A stretch of DNA of 64,000 nt from Chitinophagaceae bacterium UBA4857 (lineage in GTDB: Bacteria > Bacteroidota > Bacteroidia > Chitinophagales > Chitinophagaceae). Location: NCBI GenBank assembly GCA_002399735.1, contig DHEF01000002.1, forward strand, positions 178,351 to 242,350. The letters run 5' to 3'. Position numbers and translations under genes: made by a program. Below, in pieces: positions 61,107 through 64,000 of the stretch (positions are counted from its first letter, which is position 1; each line of letters starts with the position of its first letter). Under the pieces are notes generated by a model. The model did not search any database and was not told where the DNA came from. It saw only the letters and a program-made list of their open reading frames with translations.

Positions 61107-61590
61107 ATTGGCCTTCTGGCTTAAATTTCTGCTTATTGCGGTCATAAATATTTTTGTGCTACTAAAAAACGCAGTTTTCGGCAAAAAAAATTTATTGTAC
61201 TACTTCGAACCGAAAAATAATTTATATAAATTCTTTATATTATATTTTCATTAAATATATTGATAATCAAATTTTTAGCATATGTAAAAGCTTTGCAAAA
61301 GTTATAATCGTAAAATTACTGGTAATAAGTTTTTGGCAATAAATGCAGCGTTTTCCCTACCAAATTGCATCTTTGTTATGGTTTTTCATAGGATATTGGA
61401 TTTTACAACGAGGCTGGATTTCTATCCGGCCTTTCTTTTTTTTGCAAGTACTTCTTTTTTGCGTGCTTGATTTAAAAAACTTCAAAAAATTGAACAAAGC
61501 AGCAAGCATTTTTTTCTGTTAAACTTTATTCTCTTATTTTTATTAGTGTTACAAAACTTTTTATGACCGATGTATTTGATTGCGAATACT
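61107..61590. other. Non-coding gap with an orphan terminator
   Basis: No credible reading frame is present. A second terminator at 61412-61443 has no gene before it after the pdhB terminator, so a short untranslated RNA starting within about 61110-61390 may end there, or a leader of the downstream regulator may be attenuated. The rest is AT-rich. Confidence 0.4.
61412..61443 (+). terminator. Orphan intrinsic terminator
   Basis: GGCTGGAT and ATCCGGCC pair (one wobble) around TTCT, followed by TTTC and eight T. It is 216 bases before the NtrC-like gene and unconnected to a coding gene. Confidence 0.75.
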
Positions 61591-61607
61591 TTGGTACAAG
61601 TATTGTC
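61591..61607 (+). promoter_or_regulatory. Possible sigma-54-type promoter
   Basis: TTGGTACAAGTATTGTC matches the -24/-12 layout TTGGCACG-N4-TTGCW with the right spacing; the -24 GG is present but the -12 GC reads GT. It is about 50 bases before the NtrC-like gene. Confidence 0.3.
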
Positions 61608-61658
61608 TTAGAAAAATAAATTTTACAAGCCTCCTTAAAACTTAAGATTAAAAATTGT

Positions 61659-62819
61659 ATGCCCGACATTTTAATTATTGACGACGAAAAGGCCATCAGA
61701 AAAACATTATCCGAAATTTTATCTTACGAAGGATACACTATTACCGAAGCCGCTGATGGTGAAGAAGGATTGAATCAGTTTAAAGCAAAAAAGTTTGATG
61801 TTGTTTTATGCGACATTAAAATGCCCAAACTGGACGGTATTGAGTTTTTACAAAAGGCAGGAGAAACAAATGGCGATGTGCCCATTATCATGATTTCAGG
61901 TCATGGAAATATTGAAACAGCTGTTGAAGCCGTTAAGAAAGGTGCATATGATTATATATCAAAACCACCGGATTTAAACCGTTTATTAATTACCATTCGT
62001 AATGCCCTGGATAAAAGCAACCTGGTTACCGAAACCAAAGTGCTTAAACGTAAAGTAAGCAGGGTACAGGAAATGATTGGTACTTCGGAACCGATTCATA
62101 AAATAAAAGAAACCATTGAAAAAGTAGCGCCAACCGAAGCCCGTATTTTAGTTACCGGCGAAAACGGTGTGGGTAAAGAATTAGTGGCACGTTGGGTTCA
62201 CGAAAAAAGTAACCGAAGCAGTGGCCCGTTGGTTGAGGTAAACTGTGCAGCTATACCAACCGAGTTGATAGAAAGTGAGTTGTTCGGTCATGAAAAAGGC
62301 TCCTTTACATCGGCCATAAAACAACGCATTGGTAAGTTTGAACAAGCCAATGGCGGTACGCTGTTTTTAGATGAAATTGGCGACATGAGCCTGAGTGCAC
62401 AAGCCAAAGTATTAAGGGCTTTGCAAGAGGGCAAAATAACCCGCGTAGGCGCCGATAAAGACATTAGCGTTGATGTACGTGTAATAGCCGCTACCAATAA
62501 AGATTTGTTGAAGGAAGTGGAAGATAAAAATTTCCGTTTGGACTTATATCACCGTTTGGGTGTTATTCTCATTCATGTTCCCTCGCTTAACAATCGTAAG
62601 GAAGATATTCCGTTGTTGGTAGAACAGTTTCTGTCTGATATATGTGCCGATTATGGCGTAGCCAAAAAGGGTATTGATGATGAAGCTTTGAAATTGCTAC
62701 AGCAATACGACTGGACGGGTAATATTCGTGAGTTACGCAACGTGGTAGAACGTTTGGTAATACTTTCGGGTAAAACCATTTCGGCCGACGATGTGAGAAA
62801 TTATGTAATGCCTAAATAG
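61659..62819 (+). CDS. NtrC-like response regulator with sigma-54 AAA+ domain, no DNA-binding domain
   Basis: This 386-residue protein has a receiver domain (1-120) with acidic pocket DDE (8-10) and phospho-acceptor Asp52 in CDIKMPKLDG. The AAA+ sigma-54 interaction domain (about 140-370) has Walker A GENGVGKE (167-174), Walker B GGTLFLDEIGDM (232-243) and VRVIAATNKDL. The GAFTGA loop that touches sigma-54 reads GSFTSA (214-219). The protein ends ISADDVRNYVMPK without the usual Fis-type helix-turn-helix, so it cannot bind DNA in the standard way and may act from solution. No histidine kinase gene is adjacent. Confidence 0.92.
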   Translation: MPDILIIDDEKAIRKTLSEILSYEGYTITEAADGEEGLNQFKAKKFDVVLCDIKMPKLDGIEFLQKAGETNGDVPIIMISGHGNIETAVEAVKKGAYDYISKPPDLNRLLITIRNALDKSNLVTETKVLKRKVSRVQEMIGTSEPIHKIKETIEKVAPTEARILVTGENGVGKELVARWVHEKSNRSSGPLVEVNCAAIPTELIESELFGHEKGSFTSAIKQRIGKFEQANGGTLFLDEIGDMSLSAQAKVLRALQEGKITRVGADKDISVDVRVIAATNKDLLKEVEDKNFRLDLYHRLGVILIHVPSLNNRKEDIPLLVEQFLSDICADYGVAKKGIDDEALKLLQQYDWTGNIRELRNVVERLVILSGKTISADDVRNYVMPK

Positions 62820-62849
62820 GTAATAAGTTTTAGGTTTTAAGTTATAAGT

Positions 62850-62902
62850 AAAAGAGCGTGAGACTAAGTAATTACTTTTCTTACGCTCTTTTGTTTTTTG
62901 TT
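62850..62902. terminator. Intrinsic terminator after the NtrC-like gene
   Basis: AAAAGAGCGTGAG and CTTACGCTCTTTT form a 13-base-pair stem (one wobble), followed on the plus strand by TTTTGTTTTTTG. The A-run on the other side makes it potentially bidirectional. Confidence 0.8.
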
Positions 62903-63435
62903 ATCAGCTGCACCGCCCTGATTGATCGCCCCTTGTTTTTTTACGCCGAGTTGGGCTTGTGTGTTTGATTCGGGTCGACGCTCCGTTCAACTACATATCC
63001 CTGATTGGGCATTATGCAGGTAGCTTTTTTCTGTTACTTAATTATTAAGTTACCAAAGGTCACCCTAAGGCACAAATAAAAGAAGAGTTATGTTCTTTAC
63101 AATGACAAGAACACTGTCAGGTTGAGCCTGACGAAACCCGGTGAGAGTTTTTATTGTGTTATGTAACCCTTCGTCAAGACGCCAATGATAATTATACTTT
63201 TTACTTTCACTGAAAATATTTTTTAAACCGTGAGCTATGTTAATGTGATCCACTATTAATGGATTTATCCATTTCAAATTATTTTACAGATAAACAAAGA
63301 AAAAGTAAAAGAATAGAAGCAGATACGCTTTGCAAAAAGTTAAAGGCTAACACTACTTGCTATTGATAATAATTGCTACGAAACCTTATTTACCTTTCAT
63401 CTTCCTCATTTCTAAATCACTAAATTTTCAAATCA
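62903..63435. other. Gap with repeat remnants, no gene seen
   Basis: About 62905-63010 weakly resembles the dispersed repeat (GGTCGACGCTCCGTTCAACT near 62972, GCATTATGCAG near 63009). At 63116-63132 a GTCAGG-TTGAG-CCTGAC hairpin is followed by GAAACCC, a word common in bacterial intergenic repeats. A 70-codon minus-strand frame at 63065-63277 shows no recognisable protein features. Confidence 0.4.
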
Positions 63436-63876
63436 TCAAATTCTATTCTCCCAATCACTGGCGGTCATTTCAAATTTAATTTCGGTTTTGCCATATGTGC
63501 CAACAGCCTGCCAACCGGCTTTTCTGTAAAATTGTTCGGCTCTTGTATTAGCATCAGTGCTTAGCCAAATGGTATGTTTGGTTTGCGAGAAATACCAATC
63601 TACCATTACATCGTGTAACTGTTTACCAATGCCTTGTTTTTCATAATCAGGATGTATAAACAAGGCCCATATATTATGATCTTTTAAATCGGCAATGGCA
63701 AAACCTACTATTTCGTTTTCTATTATATACACCCAGCCTTTACCACGTTTGGTTATATAATTAATACAATCTTCATCGGTTACTACACCCGGGTTTGATA
63801 ACACATTTTCCTTTACAGCATGGCGAATAATTTGTATAGCAGGTATATCGGTTATTTGTGCTTCTCTAATGTTCAT
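63436..63876 (-). CDS. GNAT family N-acetyltransferase
   Basis: I start at the ATG at 63876 (MNIREAQITDIPAIQIIRHA), giving 146 residues; a TTG three codons upstream is less likely. GNAT motifs: strand beta-4 IVGFAIADLKDHNIWALFIH, acetyl-CoA loop PDYEKQGIGKQLHDVMVDWY (Q-x-x-G-x-G/K type) and NTRAEQFYRKAGWQAVGTYG near the end. It transfers an acetyl group from acetyl-CoA to an amine; the substrate is unknown. It is the last gene of the window and its upstream region is AT-rich. Confidence 0.88.
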   Translation of the reverse strand: MNIREAQITDIPAIQIIRHAVKENVLSNPGVVTDEDCINYITKRGKGWVYIIENEIVGFAIADLKDHNIWALFIHPDYEKQGIGKQLHDVMVDWYFSQTKHTIWLSTDANTRAEQFYRKAGWQAVGTYGKTEIKFEMTASDWENRI

Positions 63877-63974
63877 GATAAACAATATTTAAAAAGTAAA
63901 ATTAAACATTGCAATACGTATTTAATAATGAAGATGTAATAATGAATAATTGGGTTTTGTGATTATATAGGAAA

Positions 63975-64000
63975 CCTGCACAATGCCCAATAGAATTAAT
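63975..64000. repeat. Start of another dispersed repeat copy at the window edge
   Basis: CTGCACAATGCCCAATAGAA then TTAAT resembles the GCACAAGTGACCAATAAAATT word of copy 5; the rest is outside the window. Confidence 0.35.

Noticed and set aside
63065..63277. 70-codon minus-strand frame
   Set aside because: It spans a hairpin repeat and AT-rich DNA and shows no family resemblance.

Overview
The window looks like a Bacteroidota chromosome, most likely Chitinophagaceae or a close relative (inference). The grounds are a SusC/SusD outer-membrane pair, strings of secreted glycoside hydrolases and esterases, a PA14-containing GH3, promoters resembling TTG-N20-TAnnTTTG, few Shine-Dalgarno sites and AT-rich intergenic DNA. 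I see no tRNA, rRNA, CRISPR array or intact mobile element.

Layout. At 1-182 lies the start of a second SusC-type receptor on the minus strand, running off the window. Divergent from it are an AraC regulator and an FGGY sugar or sugar-acid kinase (562-2975). From 37703 down to 3320 nearly everything is on the minus strand and forms a polysaccharide utilisation locus for a decorated xylan (glucuronoarabinoxylan). It holds a LacI repressor, GH67 and GH115 alpha-glucuronidases, an SDR dehydrogenase, a GH10 xylanase, a GPH-family symporter, a cytosolic GH43, a secreted GH43 with C-terminal domain, a GH3 with PA14, a DUF6807 protein, an SGNH acetylesterase, GH97, GH127/146, GH51, two CE1 esterases (one with two catalytic domains), GH95, GH43-CBM6, a ThuA-like protein and a Tat-exported Gfo/Idh/MocA oxidoreductase. 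The SusC/SusD pair (38467-43545) is divergent from the LacI gene. The intergenic region holds two near-palindromic LacI-type sites, one over the repressor start codon and one over the -33 element of a probable susC promoter.

Pathway. SusCD would bind and import oligosaccharides. GH10 cuts the backbone, CE1 and SGNH esterases remove feruloyl and acetyl groups, GH115 and GH67 remove (methyl)glucuronate, GH51, GH43, GH127/146, GH95 and GH97 remove arabinose, galactose and related side sugars, and GH3 and GH43 finish the xylo-oligomers. The GPH transporter with the signal-less GH43 suggests uptake of short xylosides and cytosolic hydrolysis. No xylose isomerase is present in the window.

From 44.4 kb on there is ordinary chromosome: an S41-like protease, a repeat-bearing lipoprotein with a broken paralogue nearby, an outer-membrane barrel, a periplasmic protein resembling the soluble part of DUF2723 proteins, a luciferase-like monooxygenase, an rRNA methyltransferase, an alpha/beta hydrolase, a thioredoxin-reductase-like flavoprotein, a SpmAB-type membrane protein, an M20 peptidase, pyruvate dehydrogenase E1 beta, an NtrC-like regulator without a DNA-binding domain, and a GNAT acetyltransferase. 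The most unusual spot is 57450-59681: a caspase/CHAT-like protein beside an acyl-carrier-like protein whose two halves are in swapped order. A family of dispersed intergenic repeats recurs at about a dozen places.
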